Shown: piece by piece, positions 30,094-40,806 of the stretch
Numbering within the stretch: position 1 is the first letter of the stretch
Layout of the letters: the number at the start of each line of letters is the position of its first letter
Source: Schizochytrium sp. TIO01
Taxonomy: Eukaryota > Sar > Bigyra > Thraustochytrida > Thraustochytriidae
Direction of reading: 5' to 3'
Assembly (NCBI GenBank): GCA_004764695.1
Contig: SMSO01000014.1
Location: 5,024,345 to 5,088,344, forward strand
DNA length: 64,000 nucleotides
Translations under genes and position numbers: made by a program
Notes under the pieces: generated by a model
Told to the model about the DNA's origin: nothing
Seen by the model: only the letters and a program-made list of their open reading frames with translations
The model's database searches: none

Positions 30094-32532
30094 ATGAAGA
30101 CATTAGGGGAGGAGCTACAGAAAGCGAGAAGCATTGTTGAAGCGCACAGGCATCGAGCTCTAGGTAAAATCGAACCTGTGAGTATTGATGCTGAAGGCAA
30201 TAGTAGCGCAGACGTGGAGACTAGCATTGAATCGCAATGGGTTGAGCTAGAGAAAGCGACACGCATCTTACAAAGATGCATCAAGGATCTAAGCAAAGAA
30301 AAACCTCCAAAGAAAGCACGAAAAGCTGTGCAGGCTGGTAATAAAATTGCGAGGTTGCAATTGCAACTTGCACAATTACTTTTGCTTCAGAGCAAATTTG
30401 ATGAAGCTAAGAGGTCTCTCAAAACAGCCTCGGGCCTCGCTCAAGGCGAAATATCAAAGAGTATAAATGTCACTACAGCAAGTGTTCTGTGGAATACTGA
30501 TGCTTTTGATGACGCTGTAGAGATTATCTTAAATATTATAGCTGTAACGGAAGGTGACAGTGATCAGAAACAAACCCTCCTTAGCGAGAGAAATCTACTT
30601 CTTCTCATGGGAATTTGTCTAGAAGAAGATAAAGCACGCTGCGAAAGTCAAAATCTACGATGGCGAAGCCGATATCGTGATTATGCTGATCAGGTTTTTC
30701 ATGAAGCTTATACCAAGGGGCCTTCTCGTAAACTGCAACACTCTGTGCAAAATGCTCAAGATTGGCTTGATGATGCTGAGCCATGGCTAGACTTAGCAAC
30801 AGCTTGCTGGGATGCCGGCGAGGTCCATCTTTCTATCAAAGCAGCTATAAGGGGCCTTTATTCTCCGAAGGGTCAACAGAATGCGCAACTATGGCGACAC
30901 CTCGCTCAACAATATCGAATGTTGTTTGATATTGAACATGCGTTGGAGGCCGCCACATCTGCTTTTCACCTCGACCCTTTCAACTTTGAAACACGAAATT
31001 TGCTTACTCTTTGGAGCCCGCATGAATGGGGAGAGTACTTTGCTTATGAACACAGAATGGTATCAAAGATCCAGGCCCGAGTTCGAAGTATCCTTGCACG
31101 GCAAAAGTTTCGTAGCATTCTAAAAGATCGACAAGCCCATATTGCTACAGTTCGCATCGTGATCACACAGCTGTGGCGCGACGTACGAAGCTGTGTCTTA
31201 CGTCGACAAATAATCATGCGCCATGGCTATACAAAGTTACAGGCACAATGGAGGGGTGTATGCACTCGGAAAGCTATGCAAGAAGAGCTCAAAGTACGAG
31301 AACTGAATCTACGTCGAACCCGAATGGCAAAAGAGATTCAGCGCGTATACCGTGGCTATCGGGCTCGTCTTGCGTATCATATTTCGTTGCATGAAATTAG
31401 GCGCCTTCGTCATGCAGCAACCCAAATTCAAAGAATATTTCGAGGGCACCGAATTGCAAAGCAAGCTTCAAAATTAAGAAAGTGGCATCAATCAGCTCGT
31501 AAAATACAAGCTATAGTGCGCGGAAAACTTGCTCGCAGCTCTGTAGTACGAATGCGAGAGCAAAGATTTCATGAAATTGTCATAGTTCCACTTACACAGA
31601 TGCAAGCTCTTCATCGTCAAAAGTTGGTCGCTCGAGGATTTCGCGACGCGTGTTTCCATAACCGAGGGAAAGCGGAGATACTGAAGTGGAACTCAATCGA
31701 TTTTCGCGCCTCTTCTTTTATAGGGAAGAAACCTCTGGGACAAAGTGGGGCACAATACCAACATGGACACACGGCGCCAAAGATCCACGCTCTTGTTACT
31801 GGAACAAATGCTATCGCCTCCCGGGAGGCTCTTGAAGACATGTTACGATTCGATAATCACATTGAAGAGATTGGATTAAGTGGTGTTATCGCTGATCCCT
31901 TGGTTGCTGATGAGATGATATGGGAGCGTGTTGAAAGAGGGGGTCTCCAGAATGTTCGAAAAATCTCTATCCAAGATAGCGGATCAAAATATAGCGATAT
32001 TCGTTTTGCGAAGTCATTACTTCCTCGACTTCTTCAAGCAAGTCATCTCCGAACTCTTGATCTCGGAAACATGGGCCTTGCAGATATGTCGTGTGAAGCT
32101 TTAATGTCTGCTTTTGCTGGTAAGCCGGTGCTGCGCAGGCTTGGGTTGGAAGGAAACCAAATTAGTGACCGTGGAGCCATGGCAATTGTGTCGATTGTCA
32201 TGCAAGGTCTCGAAGAACTTGATCTTCGGAACAACAGAATCAGTGATCAGGCAACCAATTCCCTCGCGAACGCTGCAACCTGTCATTTGCGCTCATTGCA
32301 CCTTGCCGATAATTTCATTTCAGAACTTGGGGCCTTAGCTCTGCGTCGTCTGGCTAAGCTAGGCTTCCTATTCGAGGTTTCTTTGTATGGGAACTTCATT
32401 TCTATTCGCTTATGCCATGAAATATCAAACATTTGTGCGGACGCAACCCTCCAGGCATTCCATCGTCCAGCACCTAGACTTCGCAGTGGCCGGGCAACGG
32501 TGCTGCGACCCCTGCCTACCCTTATAGTGTAG
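30094..32532 (+). CDS. TPR-IQ-LRR protein, probable calmodulin-binding scaffold
   Basis: No single known ortholog is recognised. The 812-residue protein has three parts. Helical repeats of TPR type lie at about 80-300 (LQLAQLLLLQSKFDEAKRSL; LWRHLAQQYRMLFDIEHAL). Five or so IQ motifs follow at 322-510 (KIQARVRSILARQKF, KLQAQWRGVCTRKA, EIQRVYRGYRARLA, QIQRIFRGHRIAKQ, KIQAIVRGKLARSS), which bind calmodulin or related EF-hand light chains. Ribonuclease-inhibitor-type leucine-rich repeats lie at about 620-770 (LRTLDLGNMGLAD, LEELDLRNNRISD). TPR/IQ/LRR mixtures are typical of ciliary and cytoskeletal scaffolds, so such a role is plausible but inferred. The start is the first ATG after an in-frame TGA at 30031; a spliced upstream exon is possible. 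Confidence 0.8.
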   Translation: MKTLGEELQKARSIVEAHRHRALGKIEPVSIDAEGNSSADVETSIESQWVELEKATRILQRCIKDLSKEKPPKKARKAVQAGNKIARLQLQLAQLLLLQSKFDEAKRSLKTASGLAQGEISKSINVTTASVLWNTDAFDDAVEIILNIIAVTEGDSDQKQTLLSERNLLLLMGICLEEDKARCESQNLRWRSRYRDYADQVFHEAYTKGPSRKLQHSVQNAQDWLDDAEPWLDLATACWDAGEVHLSIKAAIRGLYSPKGQQNAQLWRHLAQQYRMLFDIEHALEAATSAFHLDPFNFETRNLLTLWSPHEWGEYFAYEHRMVSKIQARVRSILARQKFRSILKDRQAHIATVRIVITQLWRDVRSCVLRRQIIMRHGYTKLQAQWRGVCTRKAMQEELKVRELNLRRTRMAKEIQRVYRGYRARLAYHISLHEIRRLRHAATQIQRIFRGHRIAKQASKLRKWHQSARKIQAIVRGKLARSSVVRMREQRFHEIVIVPLTQMQALHRQKLVARGFRDACFHNRGKAEILKWNSIDFRASSFIGKKPLGQSGAQYQHGHTAPKIHALVTGTNAIASREALEDMLRFDNHIEEIGLSGVIADPLVADEMIWERVERGGLQNVRKISIQDSGSKYSDIRFAKSLLPRLLQASHLRTLDLGNMGLADMSCEALMSAFAGKPVLRRLGLEGNQISDRGAMAIVSIVMQGLEELDLRNNRISDQATNSLANAATCHLRSLHLADNFISELGALALRRLAKLGFLFEVSLYGNFISIRLCHEISNICADATLQAFHRPAPRLRSGRATVLRPLPTLIV

Positions 32533-33577
32533 TTAAGTTACCTTTTGTTCTGTTGTCTATTTGAGACATAAATTTGTATACTATGTAGGTTTTGCCTGAA
32601 AATGTCTATAAGATTTGAGCGACTTGAAATTTTTATAAGCTACCTTTCCACTATCCCCCGACTCTGCAAAATCAACATCATCTCAAAACTTGTGATTTGC
32701 ATGATTTGTTTTCTTTCAAAAGACCCTGGACATTACGATGCCTAGATAAGCTTCCAACCTTCAGTTCTCAACTGTCCTCATTAAGATGCCAGTCATTAGA
32801 TTTAAAGGAGATTACAAGTTATCGACGAGCAACTAGGCGTACTCCTCCAGCAAAGCCAAAGTTATGGGCAGAAGGAATAATCAGTGACGAATCGTGTTTT
32901 TGTATTGAAGACCAAAGTGAATCTGCTTCAGTACCTTTCAAAATAACACCGTGGAATGAAGCTACCTATGTTCAGTATAAATGTTATGATTGTTTGCTCA
33001 ATCGAGTGATAAGTCTTTGGACACTAACTGGCTGCGCCAGAGTCGCTTGTAAATGGATTGTCATAATCCTCAAACTGTTTACAACATTATAGGGCTTTAT
33101 TCCACGTTCACAAAATTTACAGAGATGAGTCTACCTTAACACCCAACCTTCAATCAAGTCAACTCTTAGAGAACTCTCGCTTTCAAAGTGGCATATTATT
33201 AATATCATTTAGTGAAAGGAGCCTTACTTAACATAATGATGGCTTCTTAATTTGTGATGTCTCTTTATTGTTAGAATCGATTTAACCTTCGTGTCTAGAT
33301 TTGTTAACCATTTTTGCGCAACTGAAGATGTTTGTGCAAATGTTTTACTGTGATCAGCATGTCGTGGGCTAACTACTCCTTGGAATTATATTGCTCTGCG
33401 TTGTTATTTATCCGCTTGCGTGATTTCCCTTGCTTGATTTTTTAGTGTTTTGACGGTCTTCTTCAGATTGTTGCATCGATATGAATAATACCTAAGAGTT
33501 TTTACCAAGGAAAAGGATGAATCAGCCTCTGGCTAGGGTGAGTGAGTGTCTTGTATGCATTTGTACTTACCAACAAA
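32533..33577. other. Spacer, one weak open frame
   Basis: Mostly AT-rich. An open stretch at 32697-33092 (+), about 131 codons, has no ATG near its beginning and no domain. Its middle part (YRRATRRTPPAKPKLWAEG) could be an exon of a neighbouring gene, but no convincing splice sites tie it to one. Confidence 0.4.
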
Positions 33578-33906
33578 GACCCCATGCACTACCTCGAAGA
33601 TCCCTACGATTGCCCACCTGGACTGTACCTGACGTAACCAAATATCAACAAGCGCATGGGGCAAAAACCACTTCAAGGAGAACGCTTCCGTTCAGATCAC
33701 GGAGTACATCAACGTAAGATTGTGCTTCTATTGGCCTTTTCAACCTAAAACGAGCGATAACTCCAAGCCCATTAAACTCGTGATACCTCTGCCCATGACC
33801 AATCACAGTCCTTTGAGAGTGCCTAATATATTAAGCAACTTGTTTCTTCATATATACTCTCTAATCTACTTAGGATACTTTTGTTGGTTTCAAGTTGAGA
33901 GCGTAG
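33578..33906 (+). CDS. Candidate small spliced gene, 3' portion only
   Basis: Not recognised. A short coding-like block at 33654-33713 (AWGKNHFKENASVQITEYIN) ends exactly at a donor GTAAGAT (33714). A matching acceptor (CTCTCTAATCTACTTAG) ends at 33873. Joining them in phase 0 continues DTFVGFKLRA and then stops at 33904-33906. Upstream, 33578-33633 reads DPMHYLEDPYDCPPGLYLT in a frame that would join the block if the 19 bases 33634-33652 (GTAACC...CAACAAG) were removed. Such a tiny intron is unusual, so this join is doubtful. The first exon is not defined. The intron 33714-33873 (160 nt) resembles the verified one in style. No function can be proposed. Confidence 0.35.
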
Positions 33907-34341
33907 CGACAATGGATTCCAAAACAGAAATACCTACTTAACGACCGCACTTGAAGTTTTGGCGCAAGAGTTTGGATACCCTGCTGAAGCCTTTCGTGGC
34001 CACTTAGCGCTGTGCAGGATCATCCTCGCTCCTGACCTTCTACGGCTTCGTGGCGCTTTGGTGGCTGATTAGTTGGCGTTGGTTAGTCACGTGGCTCATT
34101 GGAGACTGTTTTTTTCGTCAGCGTTGATTAGTCAGTTCGTTAGGTATCCGTTTGGACACGTGGAACGTACTCTGTGCAGCTTGCCCAATATCTCGGATAC
34201 CACTGGACTGTAGAAGAATCTTCCAGGCGCGTGAAGGAAAGTAAGGGGGCAACCGTCTTTGTTGTGATCTGTTTTGATTTGAAGAAAATACATGCCTCTG
34301 CAATAATAATATTTTGAAGCGCGAGTTATTATATCAACACG
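33907..34341. other. Upstream region of the oxygenase-like gene
   Basis: About 430 bases without coding signal, presumed promoter and 5' leader of the gene at 34342. GTTGGTTAGTC-type short direct repeats occur at about 34060-34135 (GATTAGTTGGCG, GTTAGTCACG, GATTAGTCAG), of unknown meaning. Confidence 0.4.
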
Positions 34342-36186
34342 ATGCCACAAAATTGTGGGCCGAAGAGCAAACGTACTGTATCAAAGCCCAATGATCTCTG
34401 TTATCTGTCTGACAGTGAAGATGAAGACCAGGACGTCGTTGCAGAAGGATCGCAGCGAAAAGATCGGGCAAAACTATCAACTGCGCAAGATACAGAATTT
34501 AGTGCATATTCGAAGGTTGCCGACACAAGCTATTCATGCAATGAGGTAGCTAACCTGATGGACACCGGCGGCCCTGCTAAGACATCAAGAGATAACTCAA
34601 ATCATGCGGCCGGTTTAGGCAAGCCCCTCCCAAGAGAACATCGATCAGAGGATCTCTCCGTGAAGAATCATGGGAAACGAGACGCAGAAGTACTCAAAGA
34701 CAATATCACTGGCACAGGCACACACAAACCTAAGAAGGCCAAAGCCAACAAAAAAAATCAGAATATCAGAGTTAGCCAGGAATCTGAAGATAGCCCCACT
34801 GCACTTTATAGGTCCTCGCTAAATTCAAAGGATATTTACCAGGCATCAGTTCCATTGCCCTCCAAAGCATCGAAGATCCCTTCAAAGGAGCACGAACCTG
34901 TTTTACCAAAGAGAGGAGACAATGCAGCAGCTCTACCAAGGTCGAAGATTAAGAGTACCAAACTCACAGCAAGTTCGAAATCGACGTCTCGTCCACAAAT
35001 TAGTGGCCGTTCGACAGGGTCTGGTCTGCAGGCCAGTCAGACTCACTCATCAAACTCGGCAACACACGCCAGCGAAGAAAGTGTGAGAATAACAAAACCT
35101 AGTTACAAACATGTTTGTCATACATTGGGATATAACCCAGGTAATCTTGCAAAATCTTTGCATGACGATGGTTATATAGTTGTTAAAGTACCATGGTTGA
35201 CCACAAAGCGTCTCCATGATCTGCGAGAAGAACTTCTTAGGGAAGTTCGTTCTTTTCCTGAGTTCAAGCCTGGAGCAGAGAGTTTTGTAATGGGTGGTTT
35301 TTCTGCTTTGGGTAACCCGTCATCGTTTCATAACAAACCGGTACGCCAGCTTCGCCAGTTTGCCATGGCGGAAATGATCCCGATGTTTTCCGCATACATT
35401 AATAGATACTTGAAAGAAGTCGAACATGGCTGGGCTTTGGAACAAATTATCGACCGCCTCATGATTCGCCCCAAAGGCATTGCCCCCTCTGCAGAAGCGT
35501 GGCACCGCGACGAAGCACCTAATGCAAACTCCGAAGATTGTATATTTGGTGGATGGTGGAATTTGAATGATGAAGATCAATATTTCTCATGTCTGCCTGG
35601 GAGTCATACAAGCGAGAAGAAAAGGCAAGGTTTTGCAACTGTAAAGTCGAAGGAAGAGAAAGATCATCTTTCTTCGTTGAAGCGAAAAGTCATTGTTCCT
35701 CGGGGCCACATCCTGATTTTTCAAGAAGACATCATGCACGAGATTGTGGCCCATAAAGCAAAATTTCTGACAATCCGGCTTTTTATAGGCTGGCGTTTGT
35801 CATGCGAAGAAGGAAACGAGGATCGTCCATTAGTGTCAGATCTCAAATCCTTATTGCGCGAGCAAGCTGTCGTAACCCTTAAATCTAAGCAAATACCTCC
35901 CATGTACGCCAAACTCCATTGGACAAACTGGCGAAGTAGAATTGTGGAATTTACTCAGAAAAACATCAGTGATGCTTGTACTGAAGAGCGAATAGTAGGG
36001 TCAGGAAAGGACAAAGGCACGAAAGTAAAGGTCGTTGCACAACATATGAAGAGTCTTGTTGCCTACAATCTTCCCCTCTACCCAGACTATGAACAGGAAG
36101 AGAGTGAGATACTTTTCCCAAGAGCAGAATGGAATTTAAAGTGTGGCTGTGGAGAATACTCGACACAGTTTCTTGAGGATCCTTAA
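34342..36186 (+). CDS. Fe(II)/2-oxoglutarate oxygenase-like (phytanoyl-CoA dioxygenase-type) protein
   Basis: A 614-residue protein beginning at ATG 34342. Residues 1-250 are charged and disordered, with an acidic patch (SDSEDEDQD) and several Lys clusters (HKPKKAKANKKNQ) that could be nuclear signals. A folded region from about 255 to 500 looks like a double-stranded beta-helix oxygenase. It contains a possible facial triad AWHRDE (His388, Asp390) and MHEIV (His466), with Arg479 in LTIRLF at the place expected to bind 2-oxoglutarate. Supporting blocks are GGWWNLND, YFSCLPGSH and PRGHILIF. This arrangement suits the phytanoyl-CoA dioxygenase superfamily. The Cys-containing tail KCGCGEY (600-606) is unusual. 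The substrate is unknown; a nucleic-acid or chromatin role is only suggested by the basic N-terminus. Confidence 0.65.
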   Translation: MPQNCGPKSKRTVSKPNDLCYLSDSEDEDQDVVAEGSQRKDRAKLSTAQDTEFSAYSKVADTSYSCNEVANLMDTGGPAKTSRDNSNHAAGLGKPLPREHRSEDLSVKNHGKRDAEVLKDNITGTGTHKPKKAKANKKNQNIRVSQESEDSPTALYRSSLNSKDIYQASVPLPSKASKIPSKEHEPVLPKRGDNAAALPRSKIKSTKLTASSKSTSRPQISGRSTGSGLQASQTHSSNSATHASEESVRITKPSYKHVCHTLGYNPGNLAKSLHDDGYIVVKVPWLTTKRLHDLREELLREVRSFPEFKPGAESFVMGGFSALGNPSSFHNKPVRQLRQFAMAEMIPMFSAYINRYLKEVEHGWALEQIIDRLMIRPKGIAPSAEAWHRDEAPNANSEDCIFGGWWNLNDEDQYFSCLPGSHTSEKKRQGFATVKSKEEKDHLSSLKRKVIVPRGHILIFQEDIMHEIVAHKAKFLTIRLFIGWRLSCEEGNEDRPLVSDLKSLLREQAVVTLKSKQIPPMYAKLHWTNWRSRIVEFTQKNISDACTEERIVGSGKDKGTKVKVVAQHMKSLVAYNLPLYPDYEQEESEILFPRAEWNLKCGCGEYSTQFLEDP

Positions 36187-37277
36187 TCGGCAGCAGTCAG
36201 TTCCAGAGTACACAATTTATTCAAAGTTAGGTAAGAGCGTAAACGCATATTCAATACATAACTCAGCGAAGCATATTCTTGAAACTTTGTTTTCTAGGTT
36301 GAAATTATTTCTTATCATTAAAGGGCCAAATTCTGGTTTGAGAATTTTTATTTAAAAAGAAAATTAAAAATCAGAATAATGCAATGTGTGCCTGCCTATC
36401 TAGGACTGCTTGGTTAGAGTTATGGATAAAGTATGAAAAGGGTAAAATATTACACTTGCTCATCTCTCAAAGTTTCGATTCTTTGGTACAAAACAAAAGA
36501 TAGCAATAATCATTTACTGCCCAAACAACCCAACAGAATAGTGACCACACTTTTCTAGACCAACGTATCTACTTTTCAGCAAACACAGTGCATCATTCAG
36601 CTTTTCTTCAAGAACATGTGAACTCTATCGCTACTTCAGAATTCAAGTCTAGTTTACACAACAGATAGTGGAAAATTATTGCAAGGTAAGGTAACTTTTA
36701 AAAGCCACGCCTAATCTAGCTAGGTAATAAGTTTAAAGACGAGGCAATGTTGCCTGACGGTATGATAAACATCTAGCAACAGTTTAAGAATGGGTTTATC
36801 AAGTTAGCGATCTGTTCACTCGAGAGTTAAATTCCCGACATAAACAGAAACATGCAGCCTGTTGAATAGAGTACGTCTCACAAATTTGAAGAGTCCTTCG
36901 GGTTTCATTACATTTCTACCAAACAGTTATAGTCTTGAAAATTTAATTATATAGAGACATGATTATACAGACGCCGCATCTTCATGTCCAGGTATTGGAC
37001 CTATTGATGTGTTGGAGACTCTTTTGATCAAGGCCACCAACTATTTCTTCTCCTTCAGTGCTAGCGTCAAAGAAATAAGAAATTTGTTTCATGCCTTCTC
37101 CTCGGGCGACGTTTTCGAGCGTGAAGATCTTAAACACCTCTCGCGCATTGCGCATTCCAGAGGATCAGATAATAATCTCTAGCATGTTTATATGCCAACC
37201 TTTTGGAGAGCCGCAAATACAAGCGCAGGTGTTTTTGTGTTTTGGGGGTGTGTGGAGGGGGGGAGAGAAAACGCTTG
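36187..37277. other. Convergent 3' spacer
   Basis: AT-rich sequence of 1.1 kb between the ends of the oxygenase-like gene (+) and the 730-residue LRR gene (-). A G-rich patch (GGGGGTGTGTGGAGGGGGGG) lies at about 37244-37264, just past the LRR stop codon. No gene seen. Confidence 0.55.
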
Positions 37278-39470
37278 TTAATCACTTGCCGCCCCCCCGA
37301 TATTTAAAACGAGATCGTCTTCACTGGACGAATCTGTGTCTGGGCTCGATACACGGGCTTTCTCACTATCGCCATCAGTGGCTCCCCCTGAAGTACTGCC
37401 ACGAACCTCTTGAGTTTGTTCGCGCGAATGTTCCTCACTTTGGAGTGGGTTAGGCGGGTTTTCTTGCGTTGGGCTTTTATCTCTCATAGCCAGATTATTA
37501 TCGATATCAAAGGCTTTCCTTGCCCCATTAAAAGGAGCCTTTCGGACTGGGTTTAGGTTGAGTATCTCAGGTTGGACATCACGATCTCGCTTCCTGTTTT
37601 CAATTCGGAGTTGCGGGGCTTGATCATCCAGCTCTATATCGTCATTACTGACTTGCTTTGACACCATGCTAAAATCTAGAGCGCCTTGGTTCGATGTCAC
37701 ACTAAAGTCACCAGAGTTACTAGAGTTGGGCTTAGACGAAGAACGTGTATAAGATGATAGATTCTGAAGAACAAAGAGAAGGAAGTTTGTGCCATCCAAT
37801 CGAAACGGTTTTAAACATAGAACTCCGAAGGTGTCGGATCGGAAGTTAGCTGAGCCAATTTCACGCAATGATTTAAGTTGTTCAAATGACTCAACATCAT
37901 CTTCTGCTATCATGACGAGGAAACGGTTTATAGGTAGTTCTGAGTCAGGACGAATGTGCACTTCAAGCATGTTTAAGTTTGAATTCTTACGCGAGGCCTC
38001 CAGAAGCAGAAGGGGAATTCTGCTGGGTTTTGAGCCATCTGAGTTCCTTTTAGATCCATCACTGGTGAGGTCCAACTGATGTATCATTTTTTCCAGGTTG
38101 TAGACAGATTTACTGTTATGCTCGTATAACTTATTCAATCGTCTTGAAAATATTTCCTCTAAAACGATGAGTTCTTTTTCGGGGTTTTGCTCTAAGGTAT
38201 CCATGATGGTGCCAGATTTTTTACCTGGTATATAGATGACTTTCAAGTAGTCATTTGGCATCTCAGAGAAGGAACATCTGCACTGGTATTTAACGTCGAA
38301 TGAAAAAAATGATTGCATGCGTTGTTCGTCCTTTTCGCGAACCAGGATAAGGACATCCTCAGTTTCATCCCAAATTTCACATTCAAATTCGTTCATCTTC
38401 TTGCAGCGTTCACAGTCCTCGTCCAGCATACAGTCTTTGCAGTCTTGGCTCTTTAAATCCTCGATAAAACGCACTGTTAAAGGTAAGATTGGCACATTGG
38501 CTCTTTGCTGTGTAAGTTTAGGAAACGTTGATTTAATTGTGCTTTGCACGTTTAAGGCCCAGAGGTTTTCTGGAGGGGCTTTATCCTTCAACGATTGAGA
38601 AACAATAGGATAGATCGTTGTGCTTGCATTCCTCATAAGCATAGCAAGAACTTTAGGTAACTCCCAAACTGCTTCTCCACGCTTATTTATTTGATCAATA
38701 TCATATCCTAGTCTCTTTCGGAATATATCAATCCAATCCTCAGTTTCCATTGCCTCATCATCATCAAAGTTGGCCTCTAGGGTGCTTCTCGTGAATTCGC
38801 CATTTGGCCCTTGGCTTGAATTGGATTGAACTACAGAATTAAACAGTGCACTACAGCCAGTTTTACCAAGACGATTCTTTGAGCAGTTCAGCTTTTCTAG
38901 ATGAACTGCTTTCTCTATAAGGCGGCATAGGGGTTCAACAGCGCTACTAGAAAGGTTGCACTCGACTAGTTGAAGATCCTGAAGGGGTGCCTCTTCCAAA
39001 GCGCTTAAGATGACCTCGACGCCAGTTTCGTCTAAATCGTTCCCAGATAAATCTAAGCGTTTTATGTTTTTGACCGCATATTTTATAGTTATAGCTGCAT
39101 CAATATTGCTGAGACAATTGTTGCGAAGATTAAGGGTTTCCAATTTTAGTTGATCGTTATTGTAAAGTGCCTTCGCCACCCACTTCAGAACATCAGCACC
39201 AAAGTTATTTTCAGCCAGATTGAGGGACTTGACCTTGCATCCTTTTTTACATAAAACCTTGTACAAAATCTTCGCATCCCATTCAGAGAGTACGAGATCT
39301 TCACAGTTTATGCATTCGAGATTATGCAGGTTTTGCAGCCATAGAGACTCATACTTCCGCTTCAGTAGCTCCAGCTCCATAGTCATCTTCGCACACTTCA
39401 ACCGGACACCACTTTCATGATTAGGCAGAGACAAGCTTGACCTTGTCTTACGACGAGGCTCCTTGCCCAT
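37278..39470 (-). CDS. Leucine-rich-repeat protein with CxxC pair cluster
   Basis: Unrecognised 730-residue protein starting at ATG 39470. Residues 50-210 carry ribonuclease-inhibitor-type LRRs (KVKSLNLAENNFG, KLETLNLRNNCLS, NIKRLDLSGNDLDETG, HLEKLNCSKNRLGKTG). The middle has a possible zinc knuckle at 344-356 (CKDC, five residues, CERC), with more cysteines nearby (YQCRCS). The C-terminal third is disordered, Ser/Asn/Asp-rich and acidic at the end (DTDSSSEDDLVLNIGG). There is no signal peptide or membrane segment, so it is probably intracellular. No NB-ARC or kinase domain is visible, so it is not a classical immune receptor. Codon use is less GC-ending than in the housekeeping genes. Function unknown. 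Confidence 0.75.
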   Translation of the reverse strand: MGKEPRRKTRSSLSLPNHESGVRLKCAKMTMELELLKRKYESLWLQNLHNLECINCEDLVLSEWDAKILYKVLCKKGCKVKSLNLAENNFGADVLKWVAKALYNNDQLKLETLNLRNNCLSNIDAAITIKYAVKNIKRLDLSGNDLDETGVEVILSALEEAPLQDLQLVECNLSSSAVEPLCRLIEKAVHLEKLNCSKNRLGKTGCSALFNSVVQSNSSQGPNGEFTRSTLEANFDDDEAMETEDWIDIFRKRLGYDIDQINKRGEAVWELPKVLAMLMRNASTTIYPIVSQSLKDKAPPENLWALNVQSTIKSTFPKLTQQRANVPILPLTVRFIEDLKSQDCKDCMLDEDCERCKKMNEFECEIWDETEDVLILVREKDEQRMQSFFSFDVKYQCRCSFSEMPNDYLKVIYIPGKKSGTIMDTLEQNPEKELIVLEEIFSRRLNKLYEHNSKSVYNLEKMIHQLDLTSDGSKRNSDGSKPSRIPLLLLEASRKNSNLNMLEVHIRPDSELPINRFLVMIAEDDVESFEQLKSLREIGSANFRSDTFGVLCLKPFRLDGTNFLLFVLQNLSSYTRSSSKPNSSNSGDFSVTSNQGALDFSMVSKQVSNDDIELDDQAPQLRIENRKRDRDVQPEILNLNPVRKAPFNGARKAFDIDNNLAMRDKSPTQENPPNPLQSEEHSREQTQEVRGSTSGGATDGDSEKARVSSPDTDSSSEDDLVLNIGGAASD

Positions 39471-39990
39471 GGAGACAAGCGAAGAGTCAAGACGCCCTTC
39501 TCACGCCTTCGGTCCAAAGCAGTTGCTGATACGCGTGCCCGTGAGCGACTTGCTGCTGCTTTGCCAGGGTTTGTCACCAGCTAGCTAGCTACTCCGCGCT
39601 GATCACATCTGATCGATAGACCTCCTTTTCCTCCTTTTGCAGTACCCTTAAGTTAATTAAAGGCCTTCTCTCAATCTTCAGGTGCTGCTACCACGGTCCC
39701 TAGTGACTGCTACGTGGCGTGGTGCAATTCTACACTCAAGGAAAAGGCTTATTATCTCCATGCTCTGACACATCGCCCAAGCGGACGGTTGACCAGGCAA
39801 ACCCACCACCCACCCATCCATCCATCCACGCACCGACCCATGCATCAGCCCTGGCCGCTGCCGCAGAGAAGACGAGAGTCGAGATCAAAACCGGCGTCAG
39901 CTGCGAGCATTAAAGAAACATCGCACCGTCGAGTGAGAGCAGTCTATAGCTAGAACGAACTACGAACCGCTAAGAGAGCGAAAGCGCTCT

Positions 39991-40091
39991 CATCTCATCT
40001 CATCTCATCTCATGACATGACATGACATGACATGACATGACATGACATCACATCACATGGCATGGCATTGCATGACATGGCATGGCATGAA
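39991..40091. repeat. Pentamer array drifting ATCTC to ATGAC to ATGGC
   Basis: Twenty contiguous five-base units whose consensus changes along the array: CATCT, then CATGA, CATCA, CATGG. The constant CAT step every five bases shows one pentamer origin with local homogenisation. Confidence 0.9.
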
Positions 40092-40747
40092 AACCATCCC
40101 ATGAAAATGAGATGACTCCAAGTTTGCAGCATTCATGCATTCATCATTCATCATTCATGCACTTCATGCATTCATGCATTCAGTTCGCTCAAGCCTCCAC
40201 CGATCGATTGGCTTGGATTCGCTCAGGTTCTTCAACTTGTGCAGGAACACGATGTGCTCCTAGGATTAAACAGAATTTACACTCAAGTTCTCGCTCGCCT
40301 GTTTGGACCACGAGGTCGACCGCTGCTGCAACAGCACGCGTGGCAGCAGGGAATTCTTCTGTTCCCAGCGAGCGAGCGAGCGAGCTCCCCTGACGATGTC
40401 ATGCTGCCTCCGTTCGCGACGACAGTTCTGAGAAGCGAGATGACAGAAGGCGTCGGCCACGAATGAATGAACTGTTTTAGTAGTCAATGGAAATGGATGT
40501 GTTAATGGAAATGAAAATGTTTATGGAAATGTTTATGAGATGTGCTACCCGCTCCTCCTTGGTTCTGTCAGAGTCAGTCACGGCAATGTCTACGAACCAG
40601 ACACTATTACACGTCTCGTTGATGCCATTTCACTTGGACGTGCGCCAGTTTCTTCAGCCGGACGCTCTCAAAACTCGCGCTGCACCACAAGGACTGGCTG
40701 CGCCTGACTTGAGAGCCCCTCTTGTTTCCATATGATCATTCTCTTTG

Positions 40748-40806
40748 CTTTTCTATTCTTTTCTTTTCTTTTCCTTTCTTTTCCTTTCTTTTCTTTTCCT
40801 TTCTTT
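40748..40806. repeat. (TTTTC)/(CTTTC) pentamer polypyrimidine tract
   Basis: About 11 units of TTTTC with CTTTC variants, all pyrimidine on the top strand. Confidence 0.9.

Noticed and set aside
40160-40466. Protein-like stretch DWLGFAQVLQLVQEHDVLLG
   Set aside because: No ATG start or good splice sites; upstream it runs into CATT repeats. Could be an exon or chance.
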